In this document: positions 1 to 10,560 of the stretch, piece by piece
How the letters are laid out: each line of letters starts with the position of its first letter
How positions within the stretch are numbered: position 1 is the stretch's first letter
Source of the DNA: Halobacillus litoralis
GTDB lineage: Bacteria > Bacillota > Bacilli > Bacillales > Halobacillaceae
Direction of reading: 5' to 3'
Assembly: GCF_009856445.1 (NCBI RefSeq)
Contig: NZ_WMFA01000002.1
Coordinates: forward strand, 558,001 to 622,000
DNA: 64,000 bases
Translations under genes and position numbers: made by a program
The notes under the pieces: generated by a model
What the model was told of the DNA's origin: nothing
Databases searched by the model: none
The model's input: the letters and a program-made list of their open reading frames with translations, nothing else

Positions 1-767
1 AAATTGCTTTTTTTGATATTGATGGAACACTACTGGATCACGATAAAAAACTCCCGGAGAAAACAAAGGCAGCGATCCAGGCACTCAAAGATGAAGGGGT
101 TTACTGCGCCATTGCAACCGGACGGGCTCCTTTTATGTATAAGAAGCTGAGAGAAGAACTTGGAATCGATTCCTTTGTAAGTTTCAATGGGCAGTATGTC
201 GTTTTCGAAGGAAAAGAAATCTACACGAATCCACTGTCTGAACCAGAGCTGGAGCGCCTTCATAAGCACGCAGAGCACAATAATCATCCGATGGTCTTCA
301 TGAACCATGAAGAAATGAAAGCTTCCGTTCCCGATCACGATCATATTGAAGAGAGCCTGGGTACGCTATATATCGAGCACCCTAGTGCTGATGCCTCTTT
401 TTTCAAAGGGAGAAACATTTATCAGTCCCTTTTATTCTGTGAAGGTGAAGAAATCGAAGAATACAGAGAAGCTTATGATTCCTTCGATTACATCCGTTGG
501 CATCCCGTTTCCTGCGATGTCCTTCCTAAAGGTGGTTCAAAAGCAGAAGGAATTAAAAAGATGATTGAAGCAGCAGGTCTTCATATGGAGGACACCTACG
601 CCTTTGGCGACGGCTTGAACGATATCGAAATGATTCGTGAAGTTGGAACAGGAGTCGCGATGGGAAATGCCGTTCCTGAAACGAAAGCCGTCAGCGATTT
701 CGTGACTAAAGATGTAGGGGAAGACGGTCTCTCCCATGCCATTTATGAACTAGGATTGTTGAAGTAA
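1..767 (+). CDS. ykrA: HAD-superfamily (Cof-type) phosphatase, YkrA-like, 5' truncated by window edge
   Basis: A Cof-type HAD hydrolase, probably acting on small phosphorylated metabolites; the real substrate is not evident. The reading frame is open from base 3 and begins with IAFFDIDGTLLD, the HAD motif I with both aspartates, so only the initiator and perhaps one or two residues are missing. The C-terminal motif GDGLNDIEMI supplies the Mg-binding acids, preceded by the conserved lysine region PKGGSKAEGI. About 254 codons are present, the normal size for the family. The neighbours def and a YkyA-type lipoprotein then pdhA match the B. subtilis ykrA locus, which is the basis for the symbol. 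No terminator is obvious straight after the stop; a repeat element follows. Confidence 0.88.
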   Translation, partial: IAFFDIDGTLLDHDKKLPEKTKAAIQALKDEGVYCAIATGRAPFMYKKLREELGIDSFVSFNGQYVVFEGKEIYTNPLSEPELERLHKHAEHNNHPMVFMNHEEMKASVPDHDHIEESLGTLYIEHPSADASFFKGRNIYQSLLFCEGEEIEEYREAYDSFDYIRWHPVSCDVLPKGGSKAEGIKKMIEAAGLHMEDTYAFGDGLNDIEMIREVGTGVAMGNAVPETKAVSDFVTKDVGEDGLSHAIYELGLLK

Positions 768-780
768 CCTTTTTTCTACT

Positions 781-1248
781 AACTGGCAGGATTCTTGAAG
801 GGACAGTTTCAAGATGTCTCCGGGGCTTATTACTGTTGAGCGGCAAGGGGTAGGAATCTACTCGTCGAGCTCCATCGCTTAGGGGTCTCGCCTATACTCT
901 TTATCTTACTGGAGTCTCCCAGCTTCCCAACCATTCCATTCTATGTAGGGTGGTTACGATCTCTTTTACTAAGTTGGATAGCGCTCCGGTTCAAGCTTAC
1001 GTGTAGTGGAGATGGTTTAATCATCCATTAACCTTAATAGAAGTGGTTTCGAGATTCTTCTATGGAAAAGGGGCGTAGGGAAATGGTGAGACTCCTATGG
1101 GACGTGTGGGACAGGTGAGACCCCGGAAGGCGTAGCCTGAGGAGGCTCACCGCCCGCCCCATGGAAAGCGAGCCCTTTCCCGGAGCCCCTAGAACCACAT
1201 GATCGTTTCGAAACAGAATCTTTAAAAGCAATTAGCTTGTATGGAAGT
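781..1248. repeat. Long degenerate copy (A) of the GAAGACTCAGTTTCGAGA palindromic element family
   Basis: This non-coding stretch between two convergent genes aligns by eye with the elements near 49.3 and 53.3 kb. The left end (TTGAAGGGACAGTTTCAAGA) and right end (TTTCGAAACAGAATCTT) are decayed versions of the family's inverted ends. Inside are shared boxes: AGAAGTGGTTTCGAGA near 1041, a segment with GGTGAGACCCCGG and GAGGAGGCTCACCGC near 1115-1150, and CCCGGAGCCCCTAGAA near 1177. No open frame with a ribosome-binding site is present. It accounts for essentially all of the 529-bp gap. Confidence 0.7.
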
Positions 1249-1256
1249 TGAGAGTA

Positions 1257-1293
1257 TAAAAAAGCTCCACCGTCAACGACGGTGGAGCTTTTG
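1257..1293 (-). terminator. Rho-independent terminator of def
   Basis: A perfect 13-bp stem (AAGCTCCACCGTC / GACGGTGGAGCTT) with a 3-nt loop lies four bases past the def stop. A-rich sequence on the + strand gives a T-tract on the minus strand; the + strand side also ends in TTTT, so it may act both ways. Confidence 0.9.
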
Positions 1294-1296
1294 GTT

Positions 1297-1851
1297 TTAT
1301 CGATCGGCAGGTGTGGCGTTATCAGGCTCTTTAAAAGGATTCTCCTGATCAATGTGATCATAAAACATGATTCCATGAAGATGATCGATTTCATGCTGGA
1401 ATACGATAGCAGCATAATCTCTCAAGCGCAGCTTCACATCATTACCTTCAAGATCTGTAGCTTTTACAGTAATACGACGATAGCGAGGAACATATCCAGG
1501 CACTTCGCGATCGACCGACAGACATCCTTCACCTGTAGAAAGATACGTTTTTTCCACTGAATGACTGACAATGCGAGGATTAAATAAACCGTAGCTGTAC
1601 AACTTATCTTTCAAATCCGTGAAATGGACCGCAAGCATCCGCTTATTTACATTGATTTGCGGTGCAGCTAAGCCGACACCTGGACGTAGTCCGTAACGGT
1701 TACAAACTTGCTCATCCTGACTATTTTTCAAGTATTGAATCATTTCTTCTAACGTTTCTTTATCCTCCTCAGAAGGGGGGAGGGGCACTTCCTCTGTCAC
1801 TTGACGCAAAGCCGGGTGACCTTCACGAACAATATCGTCCATTGTGATCAT
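1297..1851 (-). CDS. def: Peptide deformylase
   Basis: Removes the N-formyl group from the initiator methionine of nascent proteins; a cytosolic metalloenzyme. All three signature motifs are present: GVGLAAPQ (about residues 58-65), EGCLS (108-112, metal cysteine) and HEIDH (153-157, two metal histidines and the catalytic glutamate). I chose the ATG at 1851, giving 184 aa, because AAAGGATG sits 7 nt upstream; in-frame upstream codons lack such a site. The length and the insert after the first motif fit the longer Gram-positive type 2 deformylases. Its position beside a ykyA-type lipoprotein and pdhA matches B. subtilis defB (ykrB). Confidence 0.96.
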   Translation of the reverse strand: MITMDDIVREGHPALRQVTEEVPLPPSEEDKETLEEMIQYLKNSQDEQVCNRYGLRPGVGLAAPQINVNKRMLAVHFTDLKDKLYSYGLFNPRIVSHSVEKTYLSTGEGCLSVDREVPGYVPRYRRITVKATDLEGNDVKLRLRDYAAIVFQHEIDHLHGIMFYDHIDQENPFKEPDNATPADR

Positions 1852-2079
1852 TAAGCAACATCCTTTCAGACTAAACATTTTTCAAAAAAAAGCTCTACCT
1901 CATTGATTTCAGTATTTATAATGAATGGAATAATGAGCTCTCTCAAATAGACCTTTTTCATCTCTATGTCAATGGTAACATATGTGAAAATGGTCCTTTC
2001 AATTTGATATCATTTATTATACTATTGTAGATACGTTTAGATTACAATAATGTTTCACGGAATTCGAGGGGGAAAAGGT

Positions 2080-2766
2080 GTGCGATTACATAAGCTAGTG
2101 ATGCTCCTGGCAGTAGCAGCTTTCTTGTCTGCCTGTACAGGTCAGTCAGCAGAAGAACAGATTTATGAACATCTTGAAAAAGCGGTAACGTTAGAAGATG
2201 CTTTCCGCGAACAGCAGCAGCCGATGGTTGATCTTGAGACAGAAGAACAACAATTATATGAGGAAATCATCAATTTGAACATGGATCAATTTGATGAAAT
2301 CGAGGAGAAGTCCAAGCAGGCGGCTTCCATTGTTGAAAAGCGAAGAGAAAAGCTTGAACTTGAAAAAGAGAGCATCGATTCCGCAAAAGAGGAATTTGAT
2401 GAAATTGAACCTTTAATTGAGGATCTTGATGAAGAGAACGCAGAGGCCAAAGAAAAAGCGGAGCAATTAGTCGAAACGATGAATGCCCGGTACGATTCTT
2501 ACCAGGATTTATATTCAGCTTATGACGAAGCATTGACTTTGGATGCCAAACTCTATGAGATGATGCAGAATGAGGATTTGAAAGAAGAAAAGCTTCAGGA
2601 GCAAATCGATAAAATTAATCAAAAGTATAATGAAGTGATTGAACAGAATGAGACGTTCAACAAACATACAGAAGAGTATAATGCATTGAAAAAAGAACTT
2701 TATGAAGCCATGGAACTTGATGTTACTTATGAACAGCAAGAAGAATCCTCAACTTCAGAAGAGTAG
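2080..2766 (+). CDS. ykyA: YkyA-like cell-wall lipoprotein, coiled-coil rich
   Basis: Exported lipoprotein of 228 aa. A signal peptide MRLHKLVMLLAVAAFLSAC ends in the lipobox LSAC, so Cys19 should be lipidated and the protein anchored on the outer face of the membrane. The rest is almost entirely charged helix with heptad character (Glu/Lys/Leu/Gln rich) and an acidic, serine-rich tail. The GTG start at 2080 is preferred because GAGGGGG lies 7 nt before it; an ATG at 2050 has no site. Location between def and pdhA matches B. subtilis ykyA (putative cell-wall binding lipoprotein family); no enzymatic motif is visible and the function is unknown. Confidence 0.85.
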   Translation: MRLHKLVMLLAVAAFLSACTGQSAEEQIYEHLEKAVTLEDAFREQQQPMVDLETEEQQLYEEIINLNMDQFDEIEEKSKQAASIVEKRREKLELEKESIDSAKEEFDEIEPLIEDLDEENAEAKEKAEQLVETMNARYDSYQDLYSAYDEALTLDAKLYEMMQNEDLKEEKLQEQIDKINQKYNEVIEQNETFNKHTEEYNALKKELYEAMELDVTYEQQEESSTSEE

Positions 2767-2772
2767 AGGGTA

Positions 2773-2806
2773 AGCCGTTGACGACTATTCGTCAGCGGCT
2801 TTTTAT
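2773..2806 (+). terminator. Terminator after ykyA
   Basis: Stem AGCCGTTGACGA / TCGTCAGCGGCT with a 4-nt loop followed by TTTTTAT, starting 7 nt after the ykyA stop. Confidence 0.9.
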
Positions 2807-3311
2807 ATGAAGCGATGCTCATCAAACATTGGACAGGCTCAATCACTTACCTCCGTTAACCAGGAAGGTGGTCAATCATTTACTTACTTTCCATCCTTTC
2901 TTTTATTAATGAAGGAAACGCAGGATAGACACATGAAGTCCCCTGGGTCAAACAATTCAGTTGATTGTATGGAAGAAAAAACGTAAGATTAATACAGGCT
3001 TAATTTTGTGGTGATACAGTATTGTGTTATGAAATAACAAAATAAGTCATTTTCCGACTGCTGTCAGAAGCCTCTAAGACTATGTATAGATATTATGTAG
3101 CGAAGTGATTGACGAATGATGACGATTTGAGCTAAACTACATAATGGATTGACATTGTACCATTGAATCTTACTTGAAGAATGTAACAGTTTCTATAAAC
3201 GTCCCTGCATGATTAATAAAGAAGTGTTCAGGGTAAAACGTAAAGAGCAAATCGGTACAGTTTTTTTTCATAATTGGGAAAGCTACTCACAGCATCCATT
3301 TTAAAATACGA
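2807..3311 (+). promoter_or_regulatory. Long non-coding region upstream of the pdh operon
   Basis: About 500 bases without a convincing gene lie between the ykyA terminator and pdhA. The operon promoter must lie here because the upstream gene is terminated. A TTGACA hexamer occurs at 3149-3154, but no good -10 follows at 16-18 bp. A TATTAT at 3091 has no good -35. Imperfect direct repeats TCAATCACTTAC and TCAATCATTTAC occur near 2839 and 2872. No catabolite-response element or recognisable riboswitch was found. Confidence 0.4.
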
Positions 3312-3324
3312 AAGGAAAGGGTGA

Positions 3325-4413
<1,089 letters not shown>

Positions 4414-4416
4414 ATC

Positions 4417-5394
4417 ATGGCACAAATGACAATGATCCAAGCCATCACAGACGCGATGCGCACAGAACTTAAAAATGATGAAAACGTGCTTGTTTTCGGT
4501 GAAGACGTTGGTCAAAACGGCGGAGTATTCCGTGCGACTGAAGGTCTTCAAAAAGAATTCGGCGAAGATCGTGTATTTGATACACCACTAGCTGAATCCG
4601 GAATCGGCGGTATGTCCATCGGGCTTGCTCTTACAGGCTTCCGTCCGGTACCTGAAATTCAATTCTTCGGTTTCGTATACGAAGTCATGGACGCAATCAG
4701 CGGTCAAATGGCTCGCTATCGTTACCGCTCTGGTGGTACTCGTCCAATGCCGATTACTGTTCGCTCTCCATTCGGCGGTGGCGTACACACACCAGAACTT
4801 CACGCAGACAGCCTTGAAGGTCTAATGGCTCAGCAGCCTGGTCTTCGTGTGGTTATCCCATCTAATCCATACGATGCAAAAGGTCTTTTGATCTCTTCCA
4901 TCCGTAATAACGATCCTGTCATCTTCCTTGAGCACATGAAGCTTTACCGTTCTTTCCGTGAAGAAGTGCCGGAAGAAGAATATACAGTGGATCTTGATAA
5001 AGCCGCTGTTAAGCGTGAAGGTACAGACGTTACCCTTGTTGCTTACGGTGCAATGGTTCACTCTTCTCTTAAAGCTGCAGAAGAGCTTGAGAAAGACGGA
5101 ATCAGTGCAGAAGTCATTGACCTTCGTACTGTATCTCCAGTAGATTACGAAACAATCCTTGAATCTGTTAAGAAGACAAACCGTGCTGTTGTTGTCCAGG
5201 AAGCTCAAAAGCAAGCGGGTATCGCAGCGAACGTTGTTTCTGAAATTCAAGAAAAAGCCATCCTTCACCTTGAAGCGCCTGTATTGCGTGTAGCTGCACC
5301 AGACACTGTCTATGCATTCACACAAGCAGAAGAAGTATGGTTGCCAAATCACAACACGATCGTTGAAAAAGTCAACGACGTTATGAACTTTTAA
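4417..5394 (+). CDS. pdhB: Pyruvate dehydrogenase E1 component, beta subunit
   Basis: Partner of PdhA in the E1 heterotetramer; contributes the glutamate that activates thiamine diphosphate and the transketolase-type pyrimidine and C-terminal domains. The protein opens with the family pattern [11 protein letters not shown] and [14 protein letters not shown], includes [15 protein letters not shown] mid-protein, and ends with [10 protein letters not shown]. It is 325 aa, the expected size. Only 3 nt separate its ATG from the pdhA stop, and a GGAG sits inside the end of pdhA, so translational coupling is likely. Confidence 0.97.
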   Translation: MAQMTMIQAITDAMRTELKNDENVLVFGEDVGQNGGVFRATEGLQKEFGEDRVFDTPLAESGIGGMSIGLALTGFRPVPEIQFFGFVYEVMDAISGQMARYRYRSGGTRPMPITVRSPFGGGVHTPELHADSLEGLMAQQPGLRVVIPSNPYDAKGLLISSIRNNDPVIFLEHMKLYRSFREEVPEEEYTVDLDKAAVKREGTDVTLVAYGAMVHSSLKAAEELEKDGISAEVIDLRTVSPVDYETILESVKKTNRAVVVQEAQKQAGIAANVVSEIQEKAILHLEAPVLRVAAPDTVYAFTQAEEVWLPNHNTIVEKVNDVMNF

Positions 5395-5422
5395 TCATCT
5401 CTAATACTAGGAGGTAATAACC

Positions 5423-6721
5423 GTGGCATTCGAATTTAAACTGCCTGATATCGGTGAAGGTATCCACGAAGGTGAAATTGCGAAGTGGTTCGTCAAGCCT
5501 GGCGACGAAGTAAAAGAAGACGATGTACTTTGTGAAGTACAAAACGATAAAGCTGTTGTAGAAATCCCTTCCCAAGTAGATGGAACGGTCAAAGACATCC
5601 ATGTGGATGAAGGTGAAACGACTACAGTCGGAACAGTCATCATCACAATCGATGATGGATCTGAAGATGCTCCTGCTTCTGAAGAGCCTAAAGAAGAGCC
5701 GAAGGAAGAAAAAGAAGAAGCATCTAAAGAAGAAAGCAAAGAAGAAAAAGCTGAACAACCAGCTGCATCTGCAGACGAAGGTGACGTTGATGAAGACCGT
5801 CGCGTTGTAGCGATGCCTTCTGTGCGTAAATTTGCTCGTGATAATGATGTCGACATCCGTAAAGTTCAAGGATCCGGCAAAAACGGCCGCGTTCTAAAAG
5901 AAGACGTTGAAAGCTTCATGAACGGCGGACAAGCGGAAGCAGCATCTGAAGCTCCAGCAGAAGAGAAGCAGGAAGAAGCAGCTTCTACACAACAAGCAGC
6001 TCCAGCTGCAGGCGAAGCTTACCCAGAAACTCGTGAGAAGATGAGCGGAATCCGTAAAGCGATCTCCAAAGCTATGGTGAACTCCAAGCATACAGCTCCT
6101 CACGTAACTTTGATGGACGAAGTGGATGTATCTGAACTAGTTGCCCACCGTAAGAAGTTCAAAGCAGTTGCAGCTGAGCAGGACATCAAGTTGACTTACC
6201 TTCCATATGTTGTGAAGTCTCTTGTATCTACTCTGAAGAAATATCCTGTCCTTAATACGTCAATTGACGACAATACGGATGAAATTATTCAGAAACACTA
6301 TTATAATATTGGTATCGCTGCTGATACAGAGAAAGGCCTAATGGTTCCAGTCGTAAAAGATGCAGACCGCAAGTCCGTCTTCTCAATCTCAAGCGAAATC
6401 AACGAACTAGCTGTGAAAGCTCGTGACGGTAAACTATCATCTGAAGAAATGAAAGGTGCTTCCACTACAATTACGAATATCGGATCTGCCGGTGGCCAGT
6501 GGTTTACACCAGTCATCAACCACCCAGAAGTAGCGATCCTAGGTATCGGACGTATTGCAGACAAGCCAATCGTACGCGATGGTGAAGTTGAAGTAGCTCC
6601 CGTTCTTGCGATTTCCCTAAGCTTCGACCACCGTATCATCGATGGTGCGACAGCTCAGCACGCAATGAACAACATCAAGCGTTTACTGAACGATCCACAA
6701 CTAATCATGATGGAGGCGTAA
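5423..6721 (+). CDS. pdhC: Dihydrolipoyl acetyltransferase (E2) of pyruvate dehydrogenase
   Basis: Core of the complex; transfers acetyl from lipoyl-lysine to CoA. One lipoyl domain (about residues 1-80, modified Lys43 in [10 protein letters not shown]), then a Glu/Lys-rich flexible linker (about 81-125), a peripheral subunit-binding domain (about 128-165, [13 protein letters not shown]) and, after an Ala/Glu/Gln linker, the catalytic domain ending in SFDHRIIDG with the active-site His near 403. GTG at 5423 follows a strong AGGAGGT. The linker is strongly acidic, as is common in halophilic relatives. 432 aa with a single lipoyl domain is normal for Bacillaceae. Confidence 0.97.
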   Translation: MAFEFKLPDIGEGIHEGEIAKWFVKPGDEVKEDDVLCEVQNDKAVVEIPSQVDGTVKDIHVDEGETTTVGTVIITIDDGSEDAPASEEPKEEPKEEKEEASKEESKEEKAEQPAASADEGDVDEDRRVVAMPSVRKFARDNDVDIRKVQGSGKNGRVLKEDVESFMNGGQAEAASEAPAEEKQEEAASTQQAAPAAGEAYPETREKMSGIRKAISKAMVNSKHTAPHVTLMDEVDVSELVAHRKKFKAVAAEQDIKLTYLPYVVKSLVSTLKKYPVLNTSIDDNTDEIIQKHYYNIGIAADTEKGLMVPVVKDADRKSVFSISSEINELAVKARDGKLSSEEMKGASTTITNIGSAGGQWFTPVINHPEVAILGIGRIADKPIVRDGEVEVAPVLAISLSFDHRIIDGATAQHAMNNIKRLLNDPQLIMMEA

Positions 6722-6724
6722 AGT

Positions 6725-8134
6725 ATGGTAGTAGGAGATTTCCCAATTGAACTAGATACGTTAGTTGTTGGTGCGGGTCCTGGCGGTTATGTAGCCGCTA
6801 TCCGTGCTGCACAATCCGGTCAAAATGTAACCATTGTCGATAAAGGTAACCTGGGTGGCGTTTGTTTGAACGTCGGATGTGTTCCTTCTAAAGCGTTGAT
6901 CCAAGCAGGTCACCGTTATGAACACGCTCAAGGTGCTGAGGACATGGGTATCAAGTCAGAAAACACAACCGTCGACTTCTCTAAAGTACAAGAGTGGAAA
7001 GGCGGCGTTGTTAACAAACTGACTGGCGGTGTTGAAGGTCTTCTTAAAGGAAACAAAGTAGACATCGTTAAAGGCGAAGTATACTTCGTAGATAAAAACA
7101 CGGTTCGTGTTATGGATGAAAAGAACTCTCAAACATACACGTTCAACAATTGCATCATTGCAACTGGTTCCCGTCCGATTGAGATTCCTTCTTTCAAATT
7201 CTCTGATCGTGTTCTGGATTCTACAGGTGCTTTGAATCTGGATGAAATCCCAGAGAAAATGGTCGTTATCGGCGGAGGTTACATCGGTACTGAACTTGGT
7301 ACAGCGTATGCAAACTTCGGTACAAAAGTAACGATTCTTGAAGGTACTAAAGACATCCTTGGTGGCTTCGAGAAGCAAATGTCTTCCATCGTTAAGAAGC
7401 GTCTGAAGAAAAAAGGCGTAGACGTGGTGACTGAAGCCATGGCTCAAGGTGTAGAAGAGACGGAAAACGGAGTTACCGTGAAGTATGAAGCTAAAGGTGA
7501 AGAAAAATCCATTGATGCTGATTACGTACTTGTAACCGTTGGCCGTCGTCCGAACACAGACGAAATCGGTCTTGAGGATCTTGGAATCAAGATGTCCGAT
7601 AAAGGAATCATCGAAATCGATAAACAGTGCCGTACAAGCATTGATAACATCTATGCTATCGGAGATATCGTTGATGGACCACCACTTGCTCACAAAGCTT
7701 CTTATGAAGGTAAAATCGCTGCAGAAGCGATCTCTGGTGAGAAGTCTGAGATCGACTACCTTGGAATTCCAGCCGTTGTATTCTCTGATCCAGAACTAGC
7801 TTCTGTTGGATACACAGAGCAGGAAGCAAAAGATGCTGGTTACGAGGTCAAAGCATCCAAATTCCCATTTGCAGCAAACGGACGTGCACTGTCTCTTAAC
7901 GAAAGTGACGGCTTCCTGAAACTCGTGACACGTAAAGAAGACGGTCTTGTCATCGGTGCTCAAATCGCTGGTGCGAATGCTAGTGACATGATTGCTGAGC
8001 TTGGCTTAGCTATCGAATCCGGCATGACAGCTGAAGACTTAGCACTTACCATCCACGCTCACCCGACACTAGGGGAGATCACGATGGAAGCAGCTGAAGT
8101 TGCGATCGATCAACCGATCCACATCGTTAAATAA
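6725..8134 (+). CDS. pdhD: Dihydrolipoyl dehydrogenase (E3)
   Basis: FAD/NAD disulfide oxidoreductase that reoxidises the lipoyl group of E2. FAD motif [10 protein letters not shown] near residues 16-25, redox-active disulfide in [13 protein letters not shown] (Cys47 and Cys52), NAD-binding motif [13 protein letters not shown] mid-protein, second FAD motif IYAIGDIV, and the catalytic His-Glu pair in HAHPTLGE near the C terminus. 469 aa, typical. GGAGG within the last codons of pdhC serves as its ribosome-binding site, with 3 nt between the genes. A strong terminator follows, so the operon ends here; the enzyme may also serve other 2-oxoacid dehydrogenases. Confidence 0.97.
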   Translation: MVVGDFPIELDTLVVGAGPGGYVAAIRAAQSGQNVTIVDKGNLGGVCLNVGCVPSKALIQAGHRYEHAQGAEDMGIKSENTTVDFSKVQEWKGGVVNKLTGGVEGLLKGNKVDIVKGEVYFVDKNTVRVMDEKNSQTYTFNNCIIATGSRPIEIPSFKFSDRVLDSTGALNLDEIPEKMVVIGGGYIGTELGTAYANFGTKVTILEGTKDILGGFEKQMSSIVKKRLKKKGVDVVTEAMAQGVEETENGVTVKYEAKGEEKSIDADYVLVTVGRRPNTDEIGLEDLGIKMSDKGIIEIDKQCRTSIDNIYAIGDIVDGPPLAHKASYEGKIAAEAISGEKSEIDYLGIPAVVFSDPELASVGYTEQEAKDAGYEVKASKFPFAANGRALSLNESDGFLKLVTRKEDGLVIGAQIAGANASDMIAELGLAIESGMTAEDLALTIHAHPTLGEITMEAAEVAIDQPIHIVK

Positions 8135-8145
8135 TACTATTTAGA

Positions 8146-8185
8146 AAGCCCGCCAGACTCACGTGAGTCTGGCGGGCTTTTTTTT
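8146..8185 (+). terminator. Terminator of the pdhABCD operon
   Basis: Very strong hairpin: stem AAGCCCGCCAGACTCA / TGAGTCTGGCGGGCTT with CG at the apex, followed by T8. Confidence 0.95.
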
Positions 8186-8251
8186 ATAGGAAAGAAGGGT
8201 TCATGACTTTTAAGCGCAGGATTAACAGATCTCTGTAAGCTGTTTTTATAT

Positions 8252-8282
8252 AAAAAAGCCTTCCCTGAGGATAAGGAAGGCT
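8252..8282 (-). terminator. Terminator of the small lipoprotein gene
   Basis: Stem AGCCTTCC / GGAAGGCT with a 10-nt loop; an A6 run on the + strand gives the T-tract on the minus strand, just downstream of the gene ending at 8288. Confidence 0.85.
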
Positions 8283-8287
8283 CGATT

Positions 8288-8662
8288 TTATCTAACCATG
8301 GCTATATGATTTTCCAATGTCATTAAAATCTTTTCACGTGGGTTGTTTCCAGATATCGTGGTCACCGTTTTTCCTTCTTCTTTAACTACGAGTACGGGTA
8401 AATCATCTGTTGGGATGTTCAGGTCATTTAGATCCTTTTCGGTTTGTTCGAATTGCAATTCAGCACCGTCATCCTGTTTCAATTTCCAATCAAGGAGGGC
8501 GCTTAAGTAATCTTGTGCGGATTCCTGTTGGTCCGCTTCGGTGTATAAGTATAATTCGTAATTCTCAGGTGTAGCCTTAAGTACTTGAATGGTTTCGCCT
8601 TTCTGTAGACATCCCGCGAGTAAGAATATAGCTAAGAAAGATAGGAATATACGATTCATCAT
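8288..8662 (-). CDS. Small exported lipoprotein, unknown function
   Basis: 124-aa lipoprotein. Signal peptide MMNRIFLSFLAIFLLAGC with lipobox LAGC, so it should be membrane-anchored outside the cell. The mature part is short and acidic. Its end (DLPVLVVKEEGKTVTTISG) has a beta-strand pattern like that of a thioredoxin-fold C-terminal half, but no CxxC is present. I recall similarly placed Bacillaceae genes labelled small peptidoglycan-associated lipoprotein; that label is from memory and carries no mechanism. The ATG-ATG pair at 8662/8659 is preferred, 11 nt after AAGGGAG; a GTG at 8674 lies too close to that site. It is a single-gene unit with its own terminator. Confidence 0.7.
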   Translation of the reverse strand: MMNRIFLSFLAIFLLAGCLQKGETIQVLKATPENYELYLYTEADQQESAQDYLSALLDWKLKQDDGAELQFEQTEKDLNDLNIPTDDLPVLVVKEEGKTVTTISGNNPREKILMTLENHIAMVR

Positions 8663-8674
8663 GGTCCGACCCAC

Positions 8675-8940
8675 TCCCTTGTCTTTAATCCATTCTCAGT
8701 GTAACAAGGAATGAGAGAGATTTTTTTGATGTTATCGTTTTGTCATGGAATTGATAGTCTTATGTTGTATTGTGACATCTGCTGTAAAACCGTTTATTAC
8801 CCGAGTGACCTTGTAGACGCCTATATAGAATCGTGCAACAGCTTGTGTAAGGATGTGAAAAACAGAAAGAGGGGAAAGGGTGCTCGGAGAGGAAATGTAT
8901 GCTAGACGTGCATCTAGTAAGGAATGGGAGCATGTAGAAT
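8675..8940. other. Non-coding gap upstream of the small lipoprotein
   Basis: About 260 bases between the start of the lipoprotein gene and the terminator of the betaine transporter, both on the minus strand. It should hold the lipoprotein promoter on the minus strand. A 64-codon open frame on + lacks a ribosome-binding site and family resemblance and is not called. I see no repeat or structure here. Confidence 0.4.
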
Positions 8941-8974
8941 AAAAAAGGAACCCAGAAATTATATTCTGGGTTCC
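8941..8974 (-). terminator. Terminator of the BCCT transporter gene
   Basis: Stem GGAACCCAGAA / TTCTGGGTTCC with a 6-nt loop; the preceding A6 on + gives the minus-strand T-tract. It lies 11 nt after the stop codon. Confidence 0.92.
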
Positions 8975-8985
8975 TGAAGGTTTGA

Positions 8986-10521
8986 TTATTTCTTTTTCTT
9001 CTTAAGATCAACTACTTTCCCTTCCTCCTGGAAGGTCTTAAACAAGGAGAAGCAGATGAGTATCATAATAAAGGTGAACGGGAAGGCGGCGATGATCGCT
9101 GCTGTTTGGAGAGCACCTAATCCACCTTGCCAAAGCAGTACGGCTGCTGCTCCTGCTTGGATAATTCCCCAAGTGAATTTCACCTGATTTTTAGGATTCA
9201 AGCTACCGTTCGTTGTTTGCATCCCCAGGACAAACGTTGCGGAATCGGCAGATGTAACGAAGAATGTACTAATAAGTAATAGCCCTACGAAAGACATGAT
9301 TGAGCCTAATGGTACATTTTCCATCATAGAGAAGAGAGCGACTTCTGAACCGAGTTCACTAACATCGGAATAGATATCTACATCATTGAAGAATTCAAGT
9401 GAAATTGCTGTTCCACCGAACACTGAGAACCATAGAGCTCCAAAGATTGTAGGTACTAATAGAACACCTAGAATGAACTCACGAACCGTACGTCCGCGGG
9501 ATACACGGGCGATGAATGTTCCTACGAATGGAGCCCAGGAAATCCACCAAGCCCAGTAGAAAATGGTCCAGTTTTGGACCCATGAACTATCTTCCGCAAA
9601 AGGTGTCATCCGAAAGCTCATATAAGGCAGGTCGCGGATATAAGACCCGAATGATGTCGTGAAGTAATCCATGATAAAGTTTGTTGGTCCTGCAAATAGC
9701 ATGAATACCATCAAACCGATGGCGAGCACAACGTTTGTGTTACTAAGGTATTTAATCCCTTTGTTCAAACCAGTCATAGCAGAAACCATGAAAAGGACAG
9801 TTACGATAGCAATAATGGTAAGCTGCAATGTGAACGTATCTTCTAAACCGTCAATGGTAAAGGCCAGACCACTTGATATTTGTAATGCACCCAGACCTAG
9901 AGAGGTCGCTACACCAAAGATCGTTGCAAAAACAGCGATAAAGTCTATTAGTGTACCAAGTGGACCTTTCACTCTCTTTTCACCCAGTACAGGTGTGAGA
10001 GCGGCACTAATTACACCAGGAGCATCTTTTCGGAATTTAAAGTAAGCAAGAGCGAGAGCCAATACAGAATAAAAGGCCCATGGATGAAGTCCCCAGTGGA
10101 AGAAGGTGTACTTCATAGCGGACTGAGCTGCTTCTTCACTCATAGGCTCTTGTCCCGGAATTGGTGGTGTATGGAAGTGAGAAAGGGGTTCTGCAGAGCC
10201 CCAGAAAACTAGTCCAATTCCCATACCCGCACTAAAGAGCATGGCGAACCATGTAATGTATGGATATTCCGGTTCGTCATCCGGTTTTCCTAATTTTAAA
10301 TTTCCATATTTCGAGAATACCAAGAAGATAACAAAAATTAAGAAGCCTGTAGCTGATAATAAATAGAACCATCCAAATTTTTCTGTCAGGAAACCTTGAA
10401 TGTTAGATGTTACGTTTTGTAAGTTCCAAGTCGGTAGAACACTTTCAGGGATAACTCCCCAGCCGATGAATAAGAATGCGACAACTACTGAAATGTAAAA
10501 TACTTTAGTTACTTGATTCAT
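8986..10521 (-). CDS. BCCT-family glycine betaine transporter (OpuD/BetL-like)
   Basis: Sodium- or proton-coupled uptake of glycine betaine or related compatible solutes, expected to act in osmoprotection. 511 aa with about twelve hydrophobic helices. The glycine-rich unwound segment GMGIGLVFWG matches the GMGIG of betaine-specific carriers, and the tryptophan-rich box WTIFYWAWWISW is the BCCT signature of TM8. A short basic C-terminal tail (LKKKKK) could serve as an osmosensory extension. A regulated promoter is expected upstream but I could not pick one. It sits outside the syntenic block shared with B. subtilis, so it is an accessory insertion next to pdh. Exact substrate cannot be settled from sequence alone. 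Confidence 0.92.
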   Translation of the reverse strand: MNQVTKVFYISVVVAFLFIGWGVIPESVLPTWNLQNVTSNIQGFLTEKFGWFYLLSATGFLIFVIFLVFSKYGNLKLGKPDDEPEYPYITWFAMLFSAGMGIGLVFWGSAEPLSHFHTPPIPGQEPMSEEAAQSAMKYTFFHWGLHPWAFYSVLALALAYFKFRKDAPGVISAALTPVLGEKRVKGPLGTLIDFIAVFATIFGVATSLGLGALQISSGLAFTIDGLEDTFTLQLTIIAIVTVLFMVSAMTGLNKGIKYLSNTNVVLAIGLMVFMLFAGPTNFIMDYFTTSFGSYIRDLPYMSFRMTPFAEDSSWVQNWTIFYWAWWISWAPFVGTFIARVSRGRTVREFILGVLLVPTIFGALWFSVFGGTAISLEFFNDVDIYSDVSELGSEVALFSMMENVPLGSIMSFVGLLLISTFFVTSADSATFVLGMQTTNGSLNPKNQVKFTWGIIQAGAAAVLLWQGGLGALQTAAIIAAFPFTFIMILICFSLFKTFQEEGKVVDLKKKKK

Positions 10522-10560
10522 TACTGACTTCCCTCCTAATTTTAAAATTTCTTTACCACA

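Noticed and set aside
3149-3177. SigA promoter for pdhA at TTGACA
   Set aside because: No acceptable -10 at 16-18 bp spacing; kept only as a note in the intergenic entry.
5381-5869. Long minus-strand frames opposite pdhC
   Set aside because: Serine/phenylalanine-rich shadows of the acidic linker of the E2 gene.
8711-8905. 64-codon + strand frame rich in cysteine
   Set aside because: No ribosome-binding site, no family resemblance, and it lies in the control region of a minus-strand gene.
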